From Burkholderiales bacterium (GTDB lineage Bacteria; Pseudomonadota; Gammaproteobacteria; Burkholderiales; Casimicrobiaceae), in assembly GCA_016790165.1 (NCBI GenBank), contig JAEUPL010000021.1, positions 149,401-213,400 of the forward strand: a stretch of 64,000 bases of DNA, written 5' to 3'. Shown one piece after another: positions 46,095-53,342 of this stretch. The stretch's first letter is position 1; every line of letters begins with the position of its first letter. A model generated the notes under the pieces. The model saw nothing but the letters and a program-made list of their open reading frames with translations, was not told where the DNA came from and ran no database searches. Made by a program: the position numbers and the translations under genes.

Positions 46095-46786
46095 TGGTTG
46101 TGTCACGCCCGCAACTTGTCCTGTTCGATCTTGACCACACGCTGCTCGATGGCGACAGCGATGTACTGTGGTGCGACTACCTGATTCGCCACGGCGTGCT
46201 CAACGCCGGCGAGTTTTCGGCGCGAAACGCCGACATGGATGCCCGCTATCGTGCCGGTGCTGTTTCGCCACGCGAATTTTGCAATTTTTACGTCAGTACG
46301 CTGGCCGGGCGGAGCGCAGTGGATTGGGCGCCGGTGCGCGACGCGTGGTTTGCTGAGGACGTGCGGCCACGCATCTCGCAGGCCGCGCGCGATCTGGTGC
46401 AACGCCACCTGCGAGCCGGTGCGCGCGTGGTGATGACCACTGCGACCAACCGCTTTCTCGTCGAACGCACGGCTGCCGAGTTTGGCATCACGCATCTTCT
46501 TGCGACCGAGCCTGAGTGCGTCGACGATCAATTCACCGGGCGCACCACCGGCGAGCTCAACATGCGCGAGGGCAAGGTGGCGCGTCTGGCCGCATGGCTG
46601 CTCGAGCGCAACGAACCGGGTCGCACCACGCTCGCCAACTTTGACAGTACCGCCTACAGCGATTCGACCAACGATCTGCCGCTGCTGCAAGCCGTCGATC
46701 ACCCCGTCGCAGTGAACCCCGACGCGCGCCTGCACGCCTGGGCGACGATGCACGGTCACCCGGTGATCTCACTGCGGACAACGTAG
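46091..46786 (+). CDS. HAD-IB family phosphatase
   Basis: About 231 residues from the ATG at 46091, which overlaps the ALDH stop (ATGATG over TGA). Motif I is LVLFDLDHTLLDGDSD, motif II in RVVMTTATNRFLVE, and motif III/IV LANFDSTAYSDSTNDLPLLQAVDHPVAVNPD, the SerB/CicA-like HAD-IB pattern. Expected activity is hydrolysis of a small phosphomonoester. The position at the end of the rightward operon, coupled to the ALDH, suggests a substrate from the same catabolic route. Identity is unknown. Confidence 0.87.
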   Translation: MMVVSRPQLVLFDLDHTLLDGDSDVLWCDYLIRHGVLNAGEFSARNADMDARYRAGAVSPREFCNFYVSTLAGRSAVDWAPVRDAWFAEDVRPRISQAARDLVQRHLRAGARVVMTTATNRFLVERTAAEFGITHLLATEPECVDDQFTGRTTGELNMREGKVARLAAWLLERNEPGRTTLANFDSTAYSDSTNDLPLLQAVDHPVAVNPDARLHAWATMHGHPVISLRTT

Positions 46787-46979
46787 GAGCTCCGGCCCAC
46801 CGTTCGCCGTGCCGCGGCCGACACAACGGCCGAGTCATGGCAGGCGGGGGCGGTCTGGTCCGCGCCCCCCCAACAACGGTTTCGGCGAACTCGACCGGCC
46901 CGCCCATCCCGCAATTCGCGCATGCTCGAACGCGCTGCGCGCACCGCGCAACGCCCATTCACCCCGTCGCAGCAGACTC

Positions 46980-47103
46980 AACAGCTTTTCATGGCTATCG
47001 ACCAGCCCTCGGTCGATAGCAGCGGTTTTTTGTTGAAGTCGACTAGGCCAATAATTCGATACGCAGCGCCTATTCGGCGGTCGTTGCAAAGGAAAAGCTG
47101 ATT
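46980..47103. repeat. Dispersed palindromic repeat, copy 3
   Basis: AACAGCTTTT (46980-46989), a perfect 10-bp hairpin, centre box AAGTCGACT (47036-47044) and AAAAGCTGATT (47093-47103). The best-preserved copy: its first half aligns through most of its length with copy 2 (28242-28363). The boxes also occur at 11768-11900 and, for the left half, at 61155-61220. Confidence 0.7.
46994..47030 (+). terminator. Hairpin with T-tract inside repeat copy 3
   Basis: GCTATCGACC and GGTCGATAGC are perfect 10-base arms with a 7-base loop (46994-47020). After AGCGG comes TTTTTT (47025-47030). The few bases between stem and T-tract make it a slightly loose intrinsic terminator. It could end the rightward phosphonate operon 210 bases after its last gene. 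Confidence 0.5.
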
Positions 47104-47193
47104 CGCTGCGTGTCATGGCGTGAGCGCGGTCGTCCCGCGGGCTTGGCAGCCTCTCCCCGCCACGTCATGACACGTAGCCAGTTTTGCAGCGCG

Positions 47194-47263
47194 ACGCGGC
47201 GCGCAGAAACACAGCCGTGCGTCCGCGATCTGCACTCCTGCCCATCTGCGCAAGTATTTCAGC
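47194..47263 (+). repeat. Degenerate copy of the MITE-like element
   Basis: ACGCGGCGCGCAGAAACACA (47194-47213) and CTGCCCATCTGCGCAAGTAT-type sequence to AGC at 47263 match, on the opposite strand, the element at 49197-49349. About 70 internal bases present in that copy are missing here. With the second copy it forms an inverted pair around the TPR gene. Confidence 0.6.
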
Positions 47264-47415
47264 CGCCTGCCAGGGGATCACTGAACCAGTCTGTACGATG
47301 CGACGTGTGCGTGAAAATTGTTCAACGTGTCCTTGGCGCGGTGAAGATGCGCCCGCAACCGGTGACCCAGCAGCAACGGTCGCGGCACACTCGGGATGAT
47401 GCACAATCGGTGGCA

Positions 47416-49176
47416 ATGATCGAAAACTCGCCCTCTCCGTTCGACCACGATGCCCCAGCCATCACTCGTGAGCTCGATCGGATTTTGGGCAGCCAGACAT
47501 TTGCCCGATCCGCGCGGTCGCGCGACCTGCTGCGCTACCTGATTCAGACCACGCGACGTGACGGCGCACCGCGCATCAAGGAAACGACGCTCGCGCTCGA
47601 AGTGTTTGGCCGCTCTCCCTCGGAGTACGACTCGGCCACCGATGGCATCGTGCGAGTGTCGATGAACCGGCTGCGCGAATTGCTCGACCGCTACTACGAC
47701 GCCGAAGGGCACGCTGCGACGCTACGCATCGACATTCCACGCGGAACCTACTCGCCGGTGGTGCGCAAACAGCCGCTTGACACGTTGCCCGCATCGCCAC
47801 GACTTGCCGTATTGCCGCTCAGCAATTTCACCGGAGACGCCACGCGCAACGCGCTCTGCGATGGCCTCGCTGAAGATCTCATCGATGCCTTGACGCGGGT
47901 GCCCGGCTTGCGCGTCATCGCGCGAACCTCGAGCTTTCGTTATCGGGACGCGGCGCGCGACATCCGGGCGATTGCACGCGAACTTGGTGCCGACCTCGTG
48001 CTGGAGGGAAGCGTTCAGGCGGCAGGCGAACTGTTGCGCGTGACCGCTCAGCTCATTCTGGCGCGTGATGGCACTCACCTATGGAGCCACGCGTTCATCA
48101 TCGCCGAAGACGAGCGCACGTCGTTGCAGCAGGCGCTGATTGAACTGATGTCACGCGCGGTAAACACGACCGCGCCGCTGCCAGATGCGCCGTCCGCGGC
48201 CATGATCAGCCCGCGAATCCAGAGCCTCGTTGACCAGGCGCGCGGCTTGAACGTCACTCAGGTGCCCGACAATCTTGCCTTTGCCGAGACGCTTGCGCAA
48301 CGGGCCTGCAGCCTCGCACCGGACTTTGCCGATGCTTGGTTCGTACTGGCGATGGTGCGCTACTCCCGGCACGCCAATCCGTCGGGGGCGATGAGCACCT
48401 CTCCGGGCGGACTGCGCCCCTGTCAGGAAGCACTGGAGCGGGCGCTGGCGATCCGGCCGGATTCTCCACAGGCGTTATCGCTATCGGCCTACCTGTTGAT
48501 CACGGCGGAGCGACGCTGGGCTGATGCCCTTGAGCGTGCCAAGCGTGCAGTCGCACTCGCACCGAACCACGGCGGCGTCAACGGGCGGCTCGCCTTCATT
48601 CAACTGGCATTGGGTAGCGCGGATGAGGCGGTGCGCATTTACCAGCACGTGTGTGCGCTGGATCCTCTCGCACCACCCGCGCGCTATCACCATGCCCTGG
48701 CGATGGCCGCTGCCGGAGACATCGACGAGGCGCTCGCGACAGTCGCAACCGCCCGCGAGGAACTGGGCGACTCAATTTTCGCGCGTGACACCGAATGCGC
48801 CATCCACGAATTCAACAGCGATTACGCGCGTGCGCTCGCGGTCGCGATCAGCGCGCTACAGCGGTTTCCTGGCGCCACTCATCTATTGCTGCACCGGGCC
48901 CACTGTACGGCAGCGCTGGGCGACATCAACGGTGCGCGTGCGCTGATGGCGCCATTCCCCGACTCGAAGGCATACCCGGCGGGTGGCTATCTCCGGGCCT
49001 TCGTGGAAGCGGGTGGACCGCAGCTTGACCTCGCTTTCAAGTGCGCTGAATCGGTTGTCGCTTGCCAGGAGCCGTCGTTGATGTTGTTGCCATTTCACCC
49101 GGCATTCGAACGCCTGCGCGCCGACACGCACTGGCCCGAATTTGCCCGACAGGTTTTGCACTACCCGCTGCCGTGA
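47416..49176 (+). CDS. TPR protein with winged-helix-like and TolB-like adenylate-cyclase-associated domains
   Basis: 586 residues from the ATG at 47416 (MIENSPSPFDHDAPAITREL). The first 110 residues (LDRILGSQTFARSARSRDLLRYLIQ...KETTLALEVFGRSPSEYDSATDGIVRVSMNRLRELLDRYY...IDIPRGTYSPVV) are the small DNA-binding-like domain common at the N-terminus of such TPR proteins. Next is a TolB-like domain (RLAVLPLSNFTGDATRNALCDGLAEDLIDALTRVPGLRVIARTSSF), then about eight TPR-like helices to the end. No cyclase catalytic domain is present. Probably a regulator; target unknown. It is flanked by inverted MITE-like repeats. Confidence 0.8.
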   Translation: MIENSPSPFDHDAPAITRELDRILGSQTFARSARSRDLLRYLIQTTRRDGAPRIKETTLALEVFGRSPSEYDSATDGIVRVSMNRLRELLDRYYDAEGHAATLRIDIPRGTYSPVVRKQPLDTLPASPRLAVLPLSNFTGDATRNALCDGLAEDLIDALTRVPGLRVIARTSSFRYRDAARDIRAIARELGADLVLEGSVQAAGELLRVTAQLILARDGTHLWSHAFIIAEDERTSLQQALIELMSRAVNTTAPLPDAPSAAMISPRIQSLVDQARGLNVTQVPDNLAFAETLAQRACSLAPDFADAWFVLAMVRYSRHANPSGAMSTSPGGLRPCQEALERALAIRPDSPQALSLSAYLLITAERRWADALERAKRAVALAPNHGGVNGRLAFIQLALGSADEAVRIYQHVCALDPLAPPARYHHALAMAAAGDIDEALATVATAREELGDSIFARDTECAIHEFNSDYARALAVAISALQRFPGATHLLLHRAHCTAALGDINGARALMAPFPDSKAYPAGGYLRAFVEAGGPQLDLAFKCAESVVACQEPSLMLLPFHPAFERLRADTHWPEFARQVLHYPLP

Positions 49177-49196
49177 TGCTCGCCGGGTCTATCAAA

Positions 49197-49349
49197 CTGC
49201 TGAAATGTTTGCGCGGATGGGCAGGAATGCAGATCGCACGCAGGGCAAGGCGGTTTCTGCGGCCCGTAGCCGTCGCTATGGGCAAGAAAACCAACGCCGC
49301 CATGCGTTCGAGGCTGCGTTTCTGCGCGCCGCGTGAAGTATTTCAGCAG
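49197..49349. mobile_element. MITE-like element with terminal inverted repeats
   Basis: A 153-base element starting CTGCTGAAATGTTTGCGCGG (49197-49216) and ending in the inverted near-copy CCGCGTGAAGTATTTCAGCAG-type sequence (49329-49349; about 15 of 20 bases match). It has no coding capacity. A degenerate inverted copy lies at 47194-47263. It sits 20 bases after the TPR gene, so it also covers that gene's terminator region. Confidence 0.6.
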
Positions 49350-49402
49350 CCGGCTAGACATAATTTGGCGGCACCGCTCCCAACCACCCGCTCCATACCG
49401 AC

Positions 49403-50554
49403 ATGATCGCCAGCCGCCTCGCCCACATTGAACCGTTTCATGTGATGGAGATTGCCACGCATGCGCGGGCGCTGGAGGCGGCGGGCCGCGACGTGATTCA
49501 CATGGAAATCGGCGAGCCGGACTTCCCCTCGCCCGCGCCTGTTGTCGCCGCAGCACAGGCGCTGCTGTCCAGCGGACAGATTTACTACACCAGCGCACTC
49601 GGTATCCGGCCGCTACGAGAAGCGATCAGCGGGCACTATCGCCGCGTGCATGGACTCGACATCGCCCCAGAGCGCATCATTGTCACGGCGGGCGGGTCCG
49701 CCGCCCTGCTGCTCACGTGTGCATTGCTCGTCGATCACGAGGACGAGATCCTGCTCACCGACCCCTCCTATCCCTGCAACCGGCACTTCGTGCGTTTGAT
49801 GGGCGGCGTACCGCGCACGGTGCCGGTCGGACCGGAAATGCGCTACCAGTTTTCGGCCAGTCAGATCGATCGGGCGTGGGGGCCGCGCACACGAGGGGTA
49901 CTGGTCGCGAGCCCGTCCAATCCCACGGGCACCAGCCTGCCCGAGGGGGAGCTCGCGCGCATCGTCGATTGTGTGGCGGCACGCAAAGGCGTGCTCATCT
50001 CAGACGAGACATACGCCGGCCTCAACTACGGACGTCCGCCGGAGACTGCGCTCAAGCACAGCCACGACGCCTTTGCGATCAGCAGCTTCTCCAAATACTG
50101 GAACATGACGGGTTGGCGCCTCGGCTGGTTGGTCGCGCCCGAGCGCCATGTACGTGATCTGGAAAAACTGGCGCAGAACCTCTACATCTCACCGGCGGCG
50201 CTATCGCAGCATGCCGCGCTCGCCTGCTTTTCCGAGGAAGCGTACGTGATCGCTGAGCAGCGCCGCCGTGAGTTCGAACGCCGACGGAACTACTTCGTTG
50301 CGGCGCTTCGCGGCATCGGTTTTGAGATTCCGGTCGTGCCGGATGGTGGCTTTTTTGTGTACGCGGATGTCAGTCGCTTCGCGCGCGACAGCGAGGCCTT
50401 CGCGACGGAGATTCTCGATCGTACCGGCGTCGCATTCGCGCCCGGCGTCGACTTCGGTAACGCTCGCGCAAAGGAACACGTGCGCATGGCCTATGCGGTC
50501 AATCTGGATAAGCTGCAGGAAGGCGTGCGTCGGCTCGCAGCAGCGCTCACGTGA
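49403..50554 (+). CDS. Class I/II PLP-dependent aminotransferase
   Basis: 383 residues of the aspartate aminotransferase fold. VIHMEIGEPDFPSPAPV, YYTSALGIRPLREAISGHY, the Asn/Pro/Asp block SPSNPTGTSLPEGELARIVD, SDETYAGLNYG, the PLP lysine in SSFSKYWNMTGWRLGW, and the C-terminal arginine in HVRMAYAVNLDKLQEGVRRL are present. Substrate is not apparent; it resembles the ACC-synthase/YbdL-like and alanine-type groups. It starts without a clear ribosome binding site and ends before a bidirectional terminator. Confidence 0.92.
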   Translation: MIASRLAHIEPFHVMEIATHARALEAAGRDVIHMEIGEPDFPSPAPVVAAAQALLSSGQIYYTSALGIRPLREAISGHYRRVHGLDIAPERIIVTAGGSAALLLTCALLVDHEDEILLTDPSYPCNRHFVRLMGGVPRTVPVGPEMRYQFSASQIDRAWGPRTRGVLVASPSNPTGTSLPEGELARIVDCVAARKGVLISDETYAGLNYGRPPETALKHSHDAFAISSFSKYWNMTGWRLGWLVAPERHVRDLEKLAQNLYISPAALSQHAALACFSEEAYVIAEQRRREFERRRNYFVAALRGIGFEIPVVPDGGFFVYADVSRFARDSEAFATEILDRTGVAFAPGVDFGNARAKEHVRMAYAVNLDKLQEGVRRLAAALT

Positions 50555-50577
50555 GCGCGGACGGGCCGAGCAAATAA

Positions 50578-50602
50578 AAAGGCGGCCTGCCCGGCCGCCT
50601 TT
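50578..50602. terminator. Bidirectional intrinsic terminator
   Basis: AAAGGCGGCC and GGCCGCCTTT form a perfect stem of 10 bases with a TGCCC loop. It lies between the convergent aminotransferase and DUF3501 genes and has A/T runs on both sides, so it can serve both. Confidence 0.85.
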
Positions 50603-50643
50603 GTCGCGAACGACACCCCGCCGACGCGCAGCGCGTTGAACTG

Positions 50644-51240
50644 CTACTTGAGGTCGGCAACCAGGGCGTTGCGCACCGTTTGTGGCAGCGGATTGATCGC
50701 CGCCTTGTAGCGCGGATGATCCACGCCCATCGCCAGCCCGACACCGTACTTCAGAGCGGCCTTCATTTCCTTGGTCAGTTCGAACCGCAGGAAATGCACC
50801 GTTGACGGACCGTAATCCGCCTCGCGATCAATGTCTTCGTCGGCGATTGAGTAAAGCTTCGAGCTTCCCTCGACCTGAATCCAGATGCGGTCTTCGATCC
50901 CGATCAGGTGCGAGAGCTGGCGCTTTTTCTCGACATCGTCGACGAATTCGAGCGTCATCGTCGCCTTGAAATTGCTGCCATCGGGAATCAGCGGCAGGTA
51001 GGCATCCAGCTCGCTTTGGACGCCCTCCTGATCCACTGTCTCGGCGAACAGCATTTCCTGAATCTGATAGCGAACCGTCATCTCGTCCTCAAAATTGAGC
51101 GTGAGATGGTTTCCGAGGTGAACCGTGCGATTTTTTTTGTGCGCCATCACCTCTGCCTGAAAGGTAGGACGCCGCTTCGCGTAATCGTCGAGCGACCAAA
51201 GGTTGGCCCGTGACAGTACGGGCGTCGACTTCTTTGCCAT
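50644..51240 (-). CDS. DUF3501 family protein
   Basis: 198 residues from the ATG at 51240 (MAKKSTPVLSRANLWSLDDYAKRR). DUF3501 features: FQAEVMAHKKNRTVHLGNHLTLNFEDEMTVRYQIQEML, PLIPDGSNFKATMTLEF, DYGPSTVHFLRFELT. Members are often encoded beside rubrerythrin and Fe-S oxidoreductase genes, which are absent here. No activity is established. It ends at the shared terminator at 50578-50602. Confidence 0.88.
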   Translation of the reverse strand: MAKKSTPVLSRANLWSLDDYAKRRPTFQAEVMAHKKNRTVHLGNHLTLNFEDEMTVRYQIQEMLFAETVDQEGVQSELDAYLPLIPDGSNFKATMTLEFVDDVEKKRQLSHLIGIEDRIWIQVEGSSKLYSIADEDIDREADYGPSTVHFLRFELTKEMKAALKYGVGLAMGVDHPRYKAAINPLPQTVRNALVADLK

Positions 51241-51470
51241 GTTGCAATCCGTGAGTAAGCTGGAAAACCCAATCGGCGGGCTGGCTTCTGCTGGCGCCCT
51301 GCTCGACATACCGGATTTGGTGCTACGCGGCGCAGCCGGTCCGATCTCGTTGCCGATTCGACCTGCCTACACCCACTCCTGCGTGCACTCATTTGAGCGG
51401 TAGACCAGAATTTTAGGTTTGCAGTTCCAAAAAAGCCAGTCTTTACCTTGAGAAAGTCGCTCTAAATACG

Positions 51471-51497
51471 AAAAACGCACCAGCACGGTGCGTTTTT
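51471..51497 (-). terminator. Intrinsic terminator of aceB
   Basis: AAAAACGCACC and GGTGCGTTTTT form a perfect 11-base stem around AGCAC (51471-51481 and 51487-51497). Located 15 bases after the malate synthase stop; read on the minus strand it ends in a T-run. Confidence 0.85.
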
Positions 51498-51512
51498 CGG
51501 GAGCCCGCCGCG

Positions 51513-53093
51513 CTAGATTTCTTCGTACAGCGGCAACGTCAGGAACTCAGCAAACGCCTCCTGCGTGCTCATCTGAGTAAAGATTGCGGCCGCGCGGTCA
51601 AACTTGCCGTCAAAGCCACCCGCCTTGATCTTGGCGAGCTCTTCGGGGACCATCGCTCTGACCATCTCGGCGGTGACCTTGCGGCCGTCGTCCAGCACGC
51701 CCTTCGGCGAGCGGATCCACTGCCAGACCTGTGAGCGCGAGATTTCGGCAGTGGCGGCATCTTCCATGAGATTGTGGATCGGCACACAGCCGTTGCCCGC
51801 GAGCCATGCCCCCAGGTAGTGGATGCCGACGTTGATGTTCATGCGCAGGCCCGCCTCGGTAATCGGCGTTTCCGGCTGGAAATTCAACAAGTCGGCCGCC
51901 GACACATTCACTTCGGGCTTCTGCTTTGACCATTGGTTCGGAGCGTCTCCCAGCACAGCGACGAATTCCTTCATCGACGCCTCCACCAATCCCGGATGCG
52001 CCACCCAGCCACCATCGTAGCCGTCGGTCGCGTCGCGCTTCTTGTCCGCGATGATGCCGGCCATCGCGACGGCGTTTTTCTCCGGATCGTTCTTGATCGG
52101 AATGAGCGCGCTCATGCCGCCAATCGCCGGCGCACCGCGCTTGTGACAGGTTTTGAGCAGCAGCAGGGCGTATGCGCGCATGAACGGTGCGGTCATCTTC
52201 ACCTGCGCGCGATCTGCCAGGCAGAAGTTGCGATCAAGCTTGAACTTCTTGATGCAGGAAAAGATGTAATCCCAGCGCCCTGCGTTGAGGCCTGCACTGT
52301 GTTCGCGCAGTTCGTAGAGGATTTCCTCCATCTCGAACGCGGCGACGATGGTCTCGATCAGCACCGTCGCCTTGATCGTGCCCTGCGGCAAACCGAGCTC
52401 GTTCTGCGTCATCACGAAAACGTCATTCCAGAGTCGCGCTTCAAGGTGCGACTCCATCTTGGGCAAGTAGAAGAACGGCCCCGCACCGCGCGCGATTTGC
52501 TCCTTCGCGTTGTGGAACATGAACAACGCAAAGTCGAAGATGCCGCCGTGCACGCGCTGGCCATCGATCAATACATGCTTCTCGTCGAGGTGCCATCCGC
52601 GCGGACGCACCTGAAGCGTGGCGACCTTGTCGTTGAGTTTGTAGCTCTTGCCGTTCTGCTCAAGCGTGAGCGTGCGGCGGATCGCGCGACCGAGGTTGAT
52701 CTGCCCCTGAATCTGATTGTCCCAAGACGGCGAGTTCGAGTCTTCGAAATCGGTCATGTAGCTGTCAGCGCCAGAATTGAAGGCGTTGATCACCATCTTC
52801 GCGTCGACCGGCCCAGTAATCTCGACGCGACGGCATTCGAGCGCCTTGGGCAGCGGCGCTACCTTCCATTCGCCGTCGCGAATGTGTTTGGTTTCGGCGA
52901 GGAAGTCAGGCCGTTCGCCGGCATCGAGGCGTTTGGCGCGTTCGACGCGCGCGGCGAGCAGTTGCTGGCGGCGCGGCTCAAAAGCCCGGTGCAGCTTGGC
53001 GACCAACGCCATTGCTTCGGGCGTCAGAATCGTCGCAAAGTCGGGGGAAATCGGGGCATTGATCTGGATGCCGGTTCCGTAGTTGGTGGTCAT
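51513..53093 (-). CDS. aceB: Malate synthase A
   Basis: 526 residues from the ATG at 53093 (MTTNYGTGIQINAPISPDFATILTPEA), the usual length for the A isoform. It condenses glyoxylate with acetyl-CoA to malate in the glyoxylate bypass. Conserved blocks: GPVDAKMVINAFNSGADSYMTDFEDSNSPSWDNQIQGQINL, PRGWHLDEKHV, KMESHLEARLWNDVFV, ATVLIETIVAAFEMEEILYELREHSAGLNAGRWDYIFSCIKKF, and GYDGGWVAHPGLV. It is monocistronic; isocitrate lyase is not in the window. Confidence 0.98.
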   Translation of the reverse strand: MTTNYGTGIQINAPISPDFATILTPEAMALVAKLHRAFEPRRQQLLAARVERAKRLDAGERPDFLAETKHIRDGEWKVAPLPKALECRRVEITGPVDAKMVINAFNSGADSYMTDFEDSNSPSWDNQIQGQINLGRAIRRTLTLEQNGKSYKLNDKVATLQVRPRGWHLDEKHVLIDGQRVHGGIFDFALFMFHNAKEQIARGAGPFFYLPKMESHLEARLWNDVFVMTQNELGLPQGTIKATVLIETIVAAFEMEEILYELREHSAGLNAGRWDYIFSCIKKFKLDRNFCLADRAQVKMTAPFMRAYALLLLKTCHKRGAPAIGGMSALIPIKNDPEKNAVAMAGIIADKKRDATDGYDGGWVAHPGLVEASMKEFVAVLGDAPNQWSKQKPEVNVSAADLLNFQPETPITEAGLRMNINVGIHYLGAWLAGNGCVPIHNLMEDAATAEISRSQVWQWIRSPKGVLDDGRKVTAEMVRAMVPEELAKIKAGGFDGKFDRAAAIFTQMSTQEAFAEFLTLPLYEEI

Positions 53094-53342
53094 GGCGTGA
53101 GCGTCGTGTAAAGTTGTTGGATGCAATTTAATGGTGAGCAGCCCAGCCGTTCCGAAGTGCGTCAATTTGTGGACGCCGGGACGGTGTGGCTATGCCGTGC
53201 GACTCGGTGAGAGTTTATTGCAATTTGGAAGCGATTTCCACCATTCGGAAAAACGCATCTGGCTGGCTTCGTTTCGTTTTTGGCGAAAACAGTCGATTAT
53301 CGGTTACCGGAAGAAAATGACGGTTCACCCCTCGAGCGGACA

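Larger units (their letters stand above)
46787..47415. other. Non-coding region with two repeat types
   Basis: About 630 bases between the HAD gene and the chosen start of the TPR protein. Although a frame is open from 47110, the part before 47416 is repeat-derived. It contains copy 3 of the dispersed palindromic repeat (46980-47103), including a strong hairpin plus T-tract, and a degenerate inverted copy of the MITE-like element (47194-47263). Confidence 0.6.
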
